NCBI RefSeq assembly: GCF_003268775.1
Contig: NZ_QLSU01000006.1
Location: 186,001-250,000, forward strand
Origin: Paraburkholderia unamae
GTDB taxonomy: Bacteria; Pseudomonadota; Gammaproteobacteria; Burkholderiales; Burkholderiaceae
Length of the DNA: 64,000 bases
Direction: 5' to 3'
Numbering within the stretch: the stretch's first letter is position 1; each line of letters starts with the position of its first letter. The position numbers and the translations under genes are program-made. Positions 52,205 through 60,254 of the stretch are shown here, one piece after another. Under the pieces are notes generated by a model. It ran no database searches and had not been told where the DNA came from. It saw only the letters and a list, made by a program, of their open reading frames with translations.

Positions 52205-53212
52205 TTACTGTTTGATCGCCTGCTGCACATAGGCGGCAGTGACGGTCGGACGATAATCGGGCAGCAGCGTGTCGAGGCGCTTCTGGCTCTTGAGGAACTT
52301 CGAGGTGTCCGCGAGCGCGGTTGCCGTGCCGCCGCCGAGCAGTGTGCTGCCGGGTTGCTCCGCGAGCAGCGGATACGTTGTACCGTGCAGCAGCGGCGGC
52401 ACGTCGGCCGGGTCCGAGCCGCTCACGCGCGCGATCGCCGCCACTTCCGGCGAATTCGCCGTCCAGTTCGCGCCGTTCTTGCGGTAGTCCTCGTTCACCT
52501 GACCCGTCACCCTGGCGAAGCTCACCAGAAAGTCGGGATGCGCCTGGGCGAAGTCCTTGCGCGCGACCCACGCGAGGAACGTGGGCGAGCCCCACTTGCG
52601 CACCTCGGCCGAGGTGGTGAAGATCTTGCCGGTCTTCTGGATCTTGCCGAGCGCGGGCTCCCAGACATACGCACCGTCGATGTCACCGCGCTGCCATGCG
52701 GCCGCGATCTCGGGCGGCGCGAGGTTGAGGATCGTTACGCGATCCTCAGGAATATTCCAGTGCTTCAGCGCGGCGAGCAGGCTGTAGTGGGTGGTCGAGA
52801 CGAACGGCACGGCGATCTTCTTGCCGATCAGGTCCTGCGGCGTATTGATGTTGCTGCCGTTGCGCACGACGAAGGCTTCGGCGGAGCCGATTTCCGCCGC
52901 GACGAAGAACGTTTCGATCGGCAGGCCGCGCGTGACCCCGGCGGCCAGCGGACTGCTGCCCGTGAAGCCGACCTGCACGTCGCCCGAAGCCATCGCGGCG
53001 ATCACGTCGGCGCCCGTGTTGAATTTGCGCCAGTTGATCTGGTAGCCGCTGTCCTTCTCGTAGCGTCCGCTGGCCTGCGCGATCTTGGATGGCTCGATGT
53101 CGGTCTGATAACCGATGGTGACCGTCTTGTCGGCCGCGTGTGCAGGCGACAAGCCAATGAGCGCTGTGGCGAACAGCGGAGCGACGAGTCGAGCGAAAAG
53201 CCGTGTATTCAT
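52205..53212 (-). CDS. tauA: Taurine-type periplasmic binding protein
   Basis: The 335-residue protein has a signal peptide (LVAPLFATALIGLSPAHA) and closely matches TauA: VTIGYQTDIEPSKIAQASGR, VQVGFTGSSPLAAGVTRGLP, FVSTTHYSLLAALKHWNIPE and AAWQRGDIDGAYVWEPALGK. It binds taurine or another small sulfonate or amine in the periplasm and is first of the transporter genes. The ligand cannot be fixed from sequence, since close relatives bind several sulfonates. Confidence 0.9.
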   Translation of the reverse strand: MNTRLFARLVAPLFATALIGLSPAHAADKTVTIGYQTDIEPSKIAQASGRYEKDSGYQINWRKFNTGADVIAAMASGDVQVGFTGSSPLAAGVTRGLPIETFFVAAEIGSAEAFVVRNGSNINTPQDLIGKKIAVPFVSTTHYSLLAALKHWNIPEDRVTILNLAPPEIAAAWQRGDIDGAYVWEPALGKIQKTGKIFTTSAEVRKWGSPTFLAWVARKDFAQAHPDFLVSFARVTGQVNEDYRKNGANWTANSPEVAAIARVSGSDPADVPPLLHGTTYPLLAEQPGSTLLGGGTATALADTSKFLKSQKRLDTLLPDYRPTVTAAYVQQAIKQ

Positions 53213-53263
53213 TGCATGAATTCCTGATGGATAGGCAAAGGCCGTTTGAGCGCGGGGCAGCCC

Positions 53264-53671
53264 TCAGCGCGCGGAGTACAACACGACATCGATCTCGACA
53301 CGCGCGTCGCGGCCCAGTTGCGCAACGCCGATCGTGGTGCGCGCGGGCAGCCGCGCCGCGTCGCCGAAGTGGGCGTCATAAACGCGGTTGAACCCGGTGT
53401 AGTCGCCGTTGAAGTCGCGCAGGTAGATGCGCACGAAGACCGTATCGGCCAGCGTAAAACCCGCGTGCCCGACGATCTGCACGATGTTGCGAAAGCACAG
53501 TTGCGCCTGGGCCTCGATGCCTTCGGGCAAGGGCTTTTCCGGCGTGTCGGGGTCGACGGGAAGCTGGCCGGTCACATAAAGCCATCCGTTGGCTTCCACC
53601 GCATGGCTATAGCGCGCGGACGGCGGCGGCGGGGCAGCGGAGGGCGACTGATGAAACACAATGGCAGACAT
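53264..53671 (-). CDS. RidA/YjgF family imine deaminase-like protein
   Basis: The protein from MSAIVFHQSPSAAPPPPSAR (135 residues) has the RidA fold pattern (YVTGQLPVDPDT, then CFRNIVQIVGHAGFTLADTV, FVRIYLRDFNGDYTGFNRVY and RTTIGVAQLGRDARVEIDVV). The late arginine-valine-glutamate region matches the imine-binding site. RidA hydrolyses reactive imines made by amine-oxidising or PLP enzymes. It is first in the gene set leading to tauABC and the flavoprotein, which suggests that pathway makes an imine. Confidence 0.85.
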   Translation of the reverse strand: MSAIVFHQSPSAAPPPPSARYSHAVEANGWLYVTGQLPVDPDTPEKPLPEGIEAQAQLCFRNIVQIVGHAGFTLADTVFVRIYLRDFNGDYTGFNRVYDAHFGDAARLPARTTIGVAQLGRDARVEIDVVLYSAR

Positions 53672-53719
53672 GACTTTCCGGCTCCCCGAGCGGCTTGAAT
53701 GCGGCGTTACGGTGACGTC

Positions 53720-53733
53720 GTTGTTATAACAAC
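53720..53733. promoter_or_regulatory. Candidate operator of the GntR regulator
   Basis: GTTGTTATAACAAC is a perfect 14-base palindrome in the gap between the divergent RidA and GntR genes, 49 bases from the RidA start. It can be extended with mismatches (CGTCG and CGACG outside). Dimeric GntR regulators bind such sites. Confidence 0.6.
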
Positions 53734-53875
53734 GCGACGATGAGGCGAGTATAGATTTGCCTCTTTTGGCCCCCAAGCGATCATTTCTGACATGCTTATC
53801 TGGCCATCGGGTTTGGATGTTTGGCACAATGGAACACGCATTCCTGTATTGCCCCTTTCACCTGCTTGCCTATTG

Positions 53876-54610
53876 ATGACACGAACCCGAAAATCGACCG
53901 GCCCGCTTTATGAGCACGTTAGCGAGACCTTGCATGCGCGCATTCTCGACGGCACCTATGCACCCGGCGCGCGTTTGCCAACCGAGCATGCGCTGTGCGA
54001 GGCGTATGGCGTCAGCCGCATCACGGTGCGCCAGGCATTGGAGCGACTGCGGCAGGAAGGACTGGTCGAGAAGGTCCACGGGCAGGGCACCTTCGTGCGC
54101 AGGTCGCGCGCGGCGCAGAATATCGGTGCGCTGCAAAGCTTCTCGGAAGCAATGACGCCGCTCGGACACCGCGTGTCGAACCGGGTCGAGAGCGCGCGGT
54201 TCGTGTGCGTCAACAGCGAGTTGACGCGCCGTCTGCAATTGGGCGAGGCAACCCAGGTGGCGGAAATCCAGCGTGTACGCATGCTGGACGGCGCAGCGGT
54301 GTCGTTCGAAGTGACGTACGCGGCGCGCGAAGTGGGCGAGACGTTGATCGCCGCGGACCTCGACGCTCGCGACATCTTTCATGTGATCGAGGAAAGCGGC
54401 GTGCGAATCGGTCACGCCGATCTGTCGATTCGCTCGATGCCTGCCAGCGAAGCGGTTGCAGCGGCGTTAGGCGTGGAACCCGGCAGTGCATTGCTTGGAA
54501 TCGAGCGACTCGTGTATGACCGCGACGGTACGCCGGTGCTTTTCGAGGCGCTGAGTTATCGCGGCGATGCGTTCCAGTATCAGTTGCGGATCGATCGCGC
54601 GAAGCGCTAG
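53876..54610 (+). CDS. GntR/HutC-family regulator (HTH plus UTRA)
   Basis: The protein from MTRTRKSTGPLYEHVSETLH (244 residues) has the GntR winged helix (LPTEHALCEAYGVSRITVRQ, then ALERLRQEGLVEKVHGQGTF) and a C-terminal UTRA ligand domain (AEIQRVRMLDGAAVSFEVTY, then DLSIRSMPASEAVAAALGVE). It is divergent from ridA and the tau-like set and probably represses it until a ligand binds. A palindrome lies between the two. The start at 53876 lacks a strong ribosome site. Confidence 0.88.
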   Translation: MTRTRKSTGPLYEHVSETLHARILDGTYAPGARLPTEHALCEAYGVSRITVRQALERLRQEGLVEKVHGQGTFVRRSRAAQNIGALQSFSEAMTPLGHRVSNRVESARFVCVNSELTRRLQLGEATQVAEIQRVRMLDGAAVSFEVTYAAREVGETLIAADLDARDIFHVIEESGVRIGHADLSIRSMPASEAVAAALGVEPGSALLGIERLVYDRDGTPVLFEALSYRGDAFQYQLRIDRAKR

Positions 54611-54977
54611 CTGCTGCGTGCCGCTTCGCGTTGGCATACGAACCGATCATCACATTGCTTATGCTAGATCATTAGCGTAAGCAGCGGTTCGCGGGGCCTT
54701 TCGCAAGTCGTCGCCATACCCCGAATTAGTGTTGCGTCCGATTTACGTCCTGTGCATACTACGCGCTGATCGAACGGGGCGCTTCGCCCGCGCCCGAGAG
54801 GTCGATTTCACAACGATCTCGCGCAATTCCGCGGTTTTGTACTGCCATCGAATCGGAAGCGGAAAGCGTCGCGCAGCCTCGCAGCATGTTTGAAGCATGC
54901 CGCCGAGGCCACATCGAACGAACCGCGGCCGGTTGTCGGCGCTTTGCGCCACTTGCAGTTCGTCCTGAGGTGCACCG
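54611..54977. other. Intergenic region upstream of the ANTAR gene
   Basis: This 367-base region contains the inverted repeat listed separately and a possible promoter around the AT-rich CCGAATTAGTG and TTTACGTCC stretches. A TTGGCAT near 54631 recalls sigma-54 but lacks a properly spaced second element. I see no gene. Confidence 0.5.
54656..54683. repeat. 28-base inverted repeat downstream of the GntR gene
   Basis: The arms TGCTTATGCTA and TAGCGTAAGCA pair around a GATCAT centre, with one mismatch (t/g). No T run follows. It may be a weak terminator of the GntR transcript or an operator ahead of the ANTAR gene. Confidence 0.45.
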
Positions 54978-55586
54978 ATGAAGCGCCATCCTTCGCCAAA
55001 CACGTCTCAAGGTCTCCGTGATATACGCTCGCTGAAAGCGGTCGTGGTGCATCCGCTGGATCAGGACGGCGAGGAGTTGATGGCGCAGCTTCGGCGCATC
55101 GGCAGTCGCGTATGCCGCTTCTGGCCCGCGCCCGATGCGTTGCCCGAAGGCACCGACATCGTCTTCATGGCAATCCGGCCCGAAACGATTTCGAAAGCGT
55201 TGCCCTGGCTCGAAGGGCCGGCCGCGCATCCCGTGATACCCGTCGTCAGTTACGAGAACCCGATCTTCATCGAGATCGTGATCAAGCTGAATGCGTACTG
55301 TGCCGTGCCGTCGCCGGTTCGGTCGTCGGGCGTGTTGACGGCGATTGCGGTATCGCTGCATCAGCACAAGAGCCGCGTCGCGCTGGAGCGCTACGCGCAA
55401 CGCGTGACCGAGAAGTTCGCGGATCAGCGCAAGATTCAGCGCGCGAAATCGATACTGATGGAAACGCGCAATCTGACCGAGCCCGAAGCGCACGATCTGT
55501 TGCGCTCGCGCGCGATGGGTCAGCGGCAATCGCTCGAAGCCGTATCGGACACGATCATCAAGGCGCACGAAGCGTTGAACTTCTGA
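54978..55586 (+). CDS. amiR: AmiR-like ANTAR transcription antiterminator
   Basis: The 202-residue protein has an N-terminal pseudo-receiver (LKAVVVHPLDQDGEELMAQL, then TDIVFMAIRPE, lacking the phosphorylated aspartate), a coiled-coil-like helix and a C-terminal ANTAR RNA-binding domain (ADQRKIQRAKSILMETRNLT, then EPEAHDLLRSRAM). AmiR of Pseudomonas is the same type and prevents termination in the amidase leader. Here the following leader contains ANTAR-type hairpins and a terminator before urtCDE-amiE-ure. No AmiC partner is encoded next to it, so how it is controlled is unclear. Confidence 0.88.
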   Translation: MKRHPSPNTSQGLRDIRSLKAVVVHPLDQDGEELMAQLRRIGSRVCRFWPAPDALPEGTDIVFMAIRPETISKALPWLEGPAAHPVIPVVSYENPIFIEIVIKLNAYCAVPSPVRSSGVLTAIAVSLHQHKSRVALERYAQRVTEKFADQRKIQRAKSILMETRNLTEPEAHDLLRSRAMGQRQSLEAVSDTIIKAHEALNF

Positions 55587-55681
55587 TGGGAAGCGGTGGC
55601 CTGTGCTGTTCGCTAAGGATGCACCGTGCACGATAAGTGTGCTTCGTATCGCCATGATGGGGAGCGCGGGATTTGATTGAC

Positions 55682-55699
55682 TGCGTGATTGACCACGCA
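55682..55699 (+). promoter_or_regulatory. ANTAR-type hairpin 1
   Basis: TGCGTG-ATTGAC-CACGCA forms a 6-base stem with a six-base loop. The loop has A at position 1 and G at position 4, as required for ANTAR protein binding. Confidence 0.65.
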
Positions 55700-55810
55700 A
55701 ACCCACGCGGTATGGCGTTCAGCCAATTGGCACAGCTTTTGCGTCTAACCCGTTACTCATGTGAGATGTGAGGCTACGCAGCCTCGCACTTGCAGTTGCA
55801 TTCCGTCGTA

Positions 55811-55828
55811 CACGACAAAGGCGTCGTG
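55811..55828 (+). promoter_or_regulatory. ANTAR-type hairpin 2
   Basis: CACGAC-AAAGGC-GTCGTG forms a 6-base stem with a six-base loop, again with A at position 1 and G at position 4. It lies 17 bases before the terminator stem. The gap of 111 bases to hairpin 1 is longer than in most described ANTAR targets. Confidence 0.65.
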
Positions 55829-55845
55829 GGCGACACAGGCCACAC

Positions 55846-55887
55846 AAGCCCGACAGCCAGACTCGCTCTGGCTTCGGGCTTTTTTTT
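55846..55887 (+). terminator. Intrinsic terminator in the leader of the urt-ami-ure operon
   Basis: AAGCCCGA, a bulged C and AGCCAGA pair with TCTGGCT and TCGGGCTT around a CTCGC loop, giving a 15-pair stem followed by eight T. It lies about 115 bases before urtC and points in the operon direction, so by default it should stop transcription before the structural genes. Confidence 0.9.
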
Positions 55888-55970
55888 CGCCCGCGCTCAG
55901 GCAGGCACCCACAGACATGCGGGGCACGGGCGTCGCACGACGTTGATTCATCTGATCCGAAGGAATCGAT

Positions 55971-56006
55971 ATGGACTCTTTGCAACGAGGCATCGCGGCG
56001 ACATGA
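55971..56006 (+). CDS. 11-codon mini-ORF coupled to urtC
   Basis: Behind a GAAGGAA ribosome site, ATG opens MDSLQRGIAAT and ends at TGA that overlaps the urtC ATG as ATGA. It may be a leader peptide that feeds ribosomes to urtC. It may instead be the joint left when genes upstream of urtC were deleted, joining the start of one gene to the end of another. It was found by eye and is too short to judge by composition. Confidence 0.45.
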   Translation: MDSLQRGIAAT

Positions 56007-57175
56007 AAAACCTTCCTCTTTCTTCCGCGTCCGGTGAGGCCGGCAATGCGCCGGTTCCGACCGCGCCGGGCGCCCGTATTGGCTTGCTGGTCGAGCGTCA
56101 TTCGGTCTTGATTCTCGCGCTGCTGCTGCTGATCGCCGTGCCCGCCTTGACGGGCGCTTTCCGGCTCGGCCTGTTCGCGAAGTATCTGAGCTTCGCGTTC
56201 TGCGCGGTCGGTCTCGTGCTGACATGGGGCTACGGCGGTATTTTGAGCCTCGGACAAGGCATTTTCTTCGGCCTCGGCAGCTACATGATGGCGATGTACA
56301 TGAAGCTGGAGGCAAGCGCGAACGACCCCGCGGCGGCCGTATTCGGCGGGGGCGCCACGGTGCCGGACTTCATGACGTGGAACAGCATCGACAAGCTGCC
56401 GTGGTGGTGGGTGCCGTTCGAACACGCCTGGTTCACGCTGCCGATGATCATCGTGTTGCCCGCCCTGGTCGCCTTCGTGTTGGGCTACGCGAATTTTCGC
56501 AAGCGCGTGGGCGGCGTGTATTTCTCGATCGTGACGCTGGCGCTCGCCTCGATCATGTCCATCGTGATCATCGGCCAGCAAGGCTATACGGGCGGCGTGA
56601 ACGGCATCACCAATCTGCCGACGTTCATGGGCTACAGCGTGCAGAGCAACACGGCGACGCTCGTGATGTACTACGTGACGGTTGTGCTCCTGCTGTGCGC
56701 GGTGCTGGCCGGCCGCTTCATTCTGAAAAGCCGTCTCGGCAAGGTGCTGATCGCGATTCGCGACCGCGAAGACCGCATCCGCTTCTCGGGCTACGACCCG
56801 GCGCTGTTCAAGGGCTTCATCTTCGCGGTGGCCGCCATGTATTCGGCGATCGGCGGCGCGATGTTCACGCTGCAAGTGGGTTTCGCATCGCCTTCGGTGT
56901 GCGGCATCGTGCCCTCGATCGAAATGGTGATCTATGCCGCGGTGGGCGGGCGTCTTTCGCTCGTTGGCGCGGTGTACGGCACGGTCATCATCGGCGCGGC
57001 GAAGAGCTATCTGTCCGAGAACTTCGTCGGTTTCTGGGTCTATTTCATCGGCGCGCTCTTTATCTTCGTGCCCATGCTGCTGCCCAAGGGGCTTGCCGGG
57101 GTGGTCGACTGGCTGCGCGAGCAGCGGCCCGCGCGTCGCAACGGTGCGCCCGGCGCGCAGGAGGCCACGCAATGA
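56003..57175 (+). CDS. urtC: Urea/amide ABC transporter permease UrtC
   Basis: The 390-residue membrane protein has the UrtC form of the LivM family: WGYGGILSLGQGIFFGLGSY, an insertion with ASANDPAAAVFGGGATVPDF, then KVLIAIRDREDRIRFSGYDP and GRLSLVGAVYGTVIIGAAKS. It is one half of the membrane channel for urea or short amides. The other permease (UrtB) and the binding protein (UrtA), normally encoded just upstream, are missing. Its stop overlaps the urtD start as ATGA. Confidence 0.88.
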   Translation: MKNLPLSSASGEAGNAPVPTAPGARIGLLVERHSVLILALLLLIAVPALTGAFRLGLFAKYLSFAFCAVGLVLTWGYGGILSLGQGIFFGLGSYMMAMYMKLEASANDPAAAVFGGGATVPDFMTWNSIDKLPWWWVPFEHAWFTLPMIIVLPALVAFVLGYANFRKRVGGVYFSIVTLALASIMSIVIIGQQGYTGGVNGITNLPTFMGYSVQSNTATLVMYYVTVVLLLCAVLAGRFILKSRLGKVLIAIRDREDRIRFSGYDPALFKGFIFAVAAMYSAIGGAMFTLQVGFASPSVCGIVPSIEMVIYAAVGGRLSLVGAVYGTVIIGAAKSYLSENFVGFWVYFIGALFIFVPMLLPKGLAGVVDWLREQRPARRNGAPGAQEATQ

Positions 57176-57909
57176 CGTCGATGATCCTGGCCGTCGAGGG
57201 CCTCACCGTATCGTTCGACGGCTTCAAGGCCGTGGACGACCTCAACTTCTATGTCGAGGAAAACCAGCTACACGTCGTGATCGGCCCCAACGGAGCGGGC
57301 AAGACGACGCTGCTCGACATGATTTGCGGCAAGACCAAGCCGACCTCGGGCACCATCGAATTCAAGGGCATGTACCTGGAGAAGATGCTCGAATATCAAA
57401 TCACGCGGGCGGGCGTGGGACGCAAATTCCAGAATCCTATGGTGTACGAAGATCTTACGGTTTCGGAGAATCTGGAAATCTCCTATCCGCGCAAGCGCGA
57501 CGTGATCGGCAGCCTGTTCTTCCACCGCAGTCAGGTGGTGATCGACGAAATCGACCGCGTCGCGCAGATGATTTTCCTGAGCGACCAGCTCGATCGCAAG
57601 GCCGCGTTGCTCTCGCACGGCCAGAAGCAGTGGCTCGAAATCGGCATGCTGCTCATGCAAGACCCTGAACTCCTGTTGCTCGACGAGCCGGTGGCGGGCA
57701 TGAGCGCGCGCGAGCGCGAACTGACGGGCGAATTGCTGAAGACGATCGCGCAAGGGCGCTCGGTCGTCGTGATCGAGCACGACATGGAGTTCGTGAAGTC
57801 CGTTGCGCACAAGGTGACGGTGCTGCACCAGGGCAAGACGCTGGCCGAAGGAAAAATGGACGTGGTCCAGAACGACCCGCGCGTGATCGAAGTGTATCTG
57901 GGACATTGA
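57172..57909 (+). CDS. urtD: Urea/amide ABC transporter ATPase UrtD
   Basis: The 245-residue ATPase has Walker A (IGPNGAGKTTLLDMICGKTK), the UrtD-typical GVGRKFQNPMVYEDLTVSEN, a signature region (ALLSHGQKQWLEIGMLLMQD) and Walker B (ELLLLDEPVAGMSARERELT). It is the LivG-like half of the ATPase pair. It overlaps urtC by four bases and urtE starts two bases after its stop, so translation is coupled. Confidence 0.9.
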   Translation: MTSMILAVEGLTVSFDGFKAVDDLNFYVEENQLHVVIGPNGAGKTTLLDMICGKTKPTSGTIEFKGMYLEKMLEYQITRAGVGRKFQNPMVYEDLTVSENLEISYPRKRDVIGSLFFHRSQVVIDEIDRVAQMIFLSDQLDRKAALLSHGQKQWLEIGMLLMQDPELLLLDEPVAGMSARERELTGELLKTIAQGRSVVVIEHDMEFVKSVAHKVTVLHQGKTLAEGKMDVVQNDPRVIEVYLGH

Positions 57910-57911
57910 CG

Positions 57912-58601
57912 ATGCTGAAGATCGACAACCTGAATGTCTTTTACGGCGAAAGCCATGTGCTGCACGATCTGAGCTTCGACCTGTCGCCCGGCGAAACGGT
58001 CGCGGTGATGGGCCGCAACGGCATGGGCAAGACCACGCTGCTCAAGTCGCTGATCGGCATGATCGCGACCCGCAGCGGCAAGATCGAGCTCAACGGGCGC
58101 GAACTCGCGAAGGCGAAGAGTTACGAGCGCGTGGCTGCGGGCTTCGGCTTCGTGCCGCAAGGGCGCATGATCTTTCCGTACCTGAGCGTCGAGGAAAACA
58201 TTCTCTCGGGCATGGACCGGTTCAAGCGCGCGGAGATTCCCGAGTACATCTACGACGCCTTTCCCGTGCTTTACGACATGCGCGCGCGGCGCGGCGGCAA
58301 CCTCTCGGGCGGGCAGCAGCAGCAACTGGCTATCGCGCGCGCGCTCGTGTCGGAGCCGAAGGTGCTGATTCTCGACGAACCGACGGAAGGCATCCAGCCG
58401 TCGATCATCAAGGACATCGCCCGCGCGCTCAATCGCCTGAAGAAAGAGCGGGATTTCGCGCTGATCGTGTCCGAGCAGGTGCTCTCGTTCACGCTCGACA
58501 TCGCCGACCGTTTTCTCATCATCGAAAAAGGCCGCTTCGTGCATAGCGACACGCGCGCGAACGTCGACGCGGACCGCATTACCCGTTACCTGACAATCTG
58601 A
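57912..58601 (+). CDS. urtE: Urea/amide ABC transporter ATPase UrtE
   Basis: The 229-residue ATPase has Walker A (MGRNGMGKTTLLKSLIGMIA), VPQGRMIFPYLSVEENIL, signature NLSGGQQQQLAIARALVSEP and Walker B (VLILDEPTEGIQPSIIKDIA). These are typical of UrtE, the LivF-like half. The TTG two codons earlier is less likely than the ATG at 57912. The amidase gene follows after 72 bases. Confidence 0.9.
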   Translation: MLKIDNLNVFYGESHVLHDLSFDLSPGETVAVMGRNGMGKTTLLKSLIGMIATRSGKIELNGRELAKAKSYERVAAGFGFVPQGRMIFPYLSVEENILSGMDRFKRAEIPEYIYDAFPVLYDMRARRGGNLSGGQQQQLAIARALVSEPKVLILDEPTEGIQPSIIKDIARALNRLKKERDFALIVSEQVLSFTLDIADRFLIIEKGRFVHSDTRANVDADRITRYLTI

Positions 58602-58673
58602 AGCCGTTCGAAGCGGTTGCAGCGCCGCCGGCGCACAGGGCAATGAGCCCTCCAGTCCATCCAGGAGTCAAGC

Positions 58674-59714
58674 ATGCAGCATGGTGACATTTCGAGCAGT
58701 CTCGACACGGTCGGCGTTGCCGTCGTGAACTACAAGATGCCGCGTTTGCATACGCGCGCCGAGGTGCTCGCGAACGCGCGCAACATCGGCGAGATGGTCA
58801 AGGGCATGAAAACGGGCTTGCCGGGTCTCGATCTCGTCGTGTTTCCGGAGTACAGCACGCACGGCATCATGTACGACCAGCAGGAGATGTACGACACGGC
58901 CAGCGCGATCCCTGGTGAGGAAACCGAAATTTTCGCCGAGGCTTGCCGCAGCGCGAAAGTCTGGGGCGTGTTTTCGCTCACGGGCGAGCGGCACGAGGAG
59001 CACCCGCAGAAGGCGCCGTACAACACGCTGATCCTGATGAACGACAAGGGCGAGATCGTGCAGAAGTACCGCAAGATCATGCCGTGGGTGCCGATCGAAG
59101 GCTGGTATCCGGGCAACTGCACGTATGTCTCGGAAGGGCCGAAGGGGTTGAAGGTGAGCCTCATCATCTGCGACGACGGCAACTACCCGGAAATCTGGCG
59201 CGATTGTGCGATGAAGGGCGCGGAGCTGATCGTGCGCTGCCAGGGCTACATGTACCCGGCGAAAGAGCAGCAGATCACCATGGCCAAGTCGATGGCGTGG
59301 GTCAACAACGTCTATGTCGCGGTCGCGAACGCCGCGGGTTTCGACGGCGTCTACTCGTATTTCGGCCACTCGGCGCTGGTCGGCTTCGACGGCCGCACGC
59401 TCGGCGAATGCGGCACCGAGGAAATGGGCATCCAGTATGCGGCGCTCTCCAAGAGCCTGATTCGCGACGCGCGCAAGAACATGCAGTCGGAAAACCATCT
59501 GTACAAGCTGCTGCATCGCGGCTACACGGGCAAGATCAACTCGCGCGAAGACGCGAACGGCGTTGCCGAATGTCCGTTCGAGTTCTACTCGAAGTGGGTC
59601 ACGGACCCCGAAGGCACGCGCAAGATGGTCGAGGCGCTCACGCGAAGCACGCCCGGCACGGAGGAATGCCCGATTCCCGGCATTCCGAATCCCGCCGATC
59701 TCGCCCACCGGTGA
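58674..59714 (+). CDS. amiE: Aliphatic amidase
   Basis: The 346-residue cytoplasmic enzyme hydrolyses short aliphatic amides such as acetamide to the acid and ammonia. The catalytic residues of the nitrilase superfamily are in place: Glu59 in [10 protein letters not shown], Lys134 in KYRKIMPW and Cys166 in [11 protein letters not shown], with the same numbering as the Pseudomonas enzyme. Length is normal. It sits between urtE and ureE and shares the ANTAR-regulated leader, as amiE does with AmiR in Pseudomonas. Formamidase (AmiF) is a near relative that cannot be fully excluded. Confidence 0.93.
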   Translation: MQHGDISSSLDTVGVAVVNYKMPRLHTRAEVLANARNIGEMVKGMKTGLPGLDLVVFPEYSTHGIMYDQQEMYDTASAIPGEETEIFAEACRSAKVWGVFSLTGERHEEHPQKAPYNTLILMNDKGEIVQKYRKIMPWVPIEGWYPGNCTYVSEGPKGLKVSLIICDDGNYPEIWRDCAMKGAELIVRCQGYMYPAKEQQITMAKSMAWVNNVYVAVANAAGFDGVYSYFGHSALVGFDGRTLGECGTEEMGIQYAALSKSLIRDARKNMQSENHLYKLLHRGYTGKINSREDANGVAECPFEFYSKWVTDPEGTRKMVEALTRSTPGTEECPIPGIPNPADLAHR

Positions 59715-59720
59715 GCGCCG

Positions 59721-60254
59721 ATGATCACTTACACGTCGATCATCGGCAGCGCATCGGAGCCGCGCATCGCCGAGCGGCTGCATGCGCTCGAACATCGCGG
59801 CAAGGTCGACACGCTCACGCTGAGCGGCGACGACATCCGCCGCCGCCGGCTGCGCGCGAGCAGCGACGCGGGCATTGAGTGCGGAATCGCGCTGGACCGG
59901 CAGGCGCAGCTTTTCGACGGCGCGGTGCTGCACCTCGACGGCGACGCGGCACTGGTCGTGCGCACGGCGCGCACGCCATGGCTGTGCATGACGGCGCGCG
60001 ACGCGGCGGCGGCGCTCGAACTCGGCTATTTCGCGGGCAACATGCATTGGGCCGTGCGCTTCGACGGCGCGCTGCTCGCCATCGCCGTCAAAGGCCGCGT
60101 CGAGGACTATCGCGCGCGGCTCGCCCCGTTGCTGGAGTCGGGCCGTATCCGCGAGGTCGAAGCGCCGGAAGCGAACCACGGACATCACGCGCCTCTTGCC
60201 CCTCACGCTCACGACCACCATCACGCACACGACCACGACCACGTTCATGGCTGA
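59721..60254 (+). CDS. ureE: Urease accessory protein UreE (nickel chaperone)
   Basis: The 177-residue protein has UreE features ([20 protein letters not shown], then YFAGNMHWAVRFDGALLAIA) and a long histidine-rich tail (about thirteen His in the last thirty residues). The tail binds nickel for delivery to apo-urease. It starts six bases after amiE, and its end overlaps ureF by eight bases, so it is part of the same operon. Placing ureE before the structural genes is unusual. Confidence 0.9.
   Translation: MITYTSIIGSASEPRIAERLHALEHRGKVDTLTLSGDDIRRRRLRASSDAGIECGIALDRQAQLFDGAVLHLDGDAALVVRTARTPWLCMTARDAAAALELGYFAGNMHWAVRFDGALLAIAVKGRVEDYRARLAPLLESGRIREVEAPEANHGHHAPLAPHAHDHHHAHDHDHVHG

Larger units (their letters stand above)
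55587..55970 (+). promoter_or_regulatory. Leader region with ANTAR-type antitermination hairpins
   Basis: This stretch between the ANTAR gene and the urt operon holds no gene. It contains two short hairpins with six-base loops that have A at loop position 1 and G at position 4, the known ANTAR recognition form, and a strong intrinsic terminator after them. A third, stronger hairpin (55767-55788, apical loop TACGCA if its last pair opens) lies between. A promoter could not be fixed; transcripts may come from the ANTAR gene. Confidence 0.7.

Noticed and set aside
54625..54650. Possible sigma-54 promoter (TTGGCAT) upstream of the ANTAR gene
   Set aside because: No GC element follows at the required spacing.
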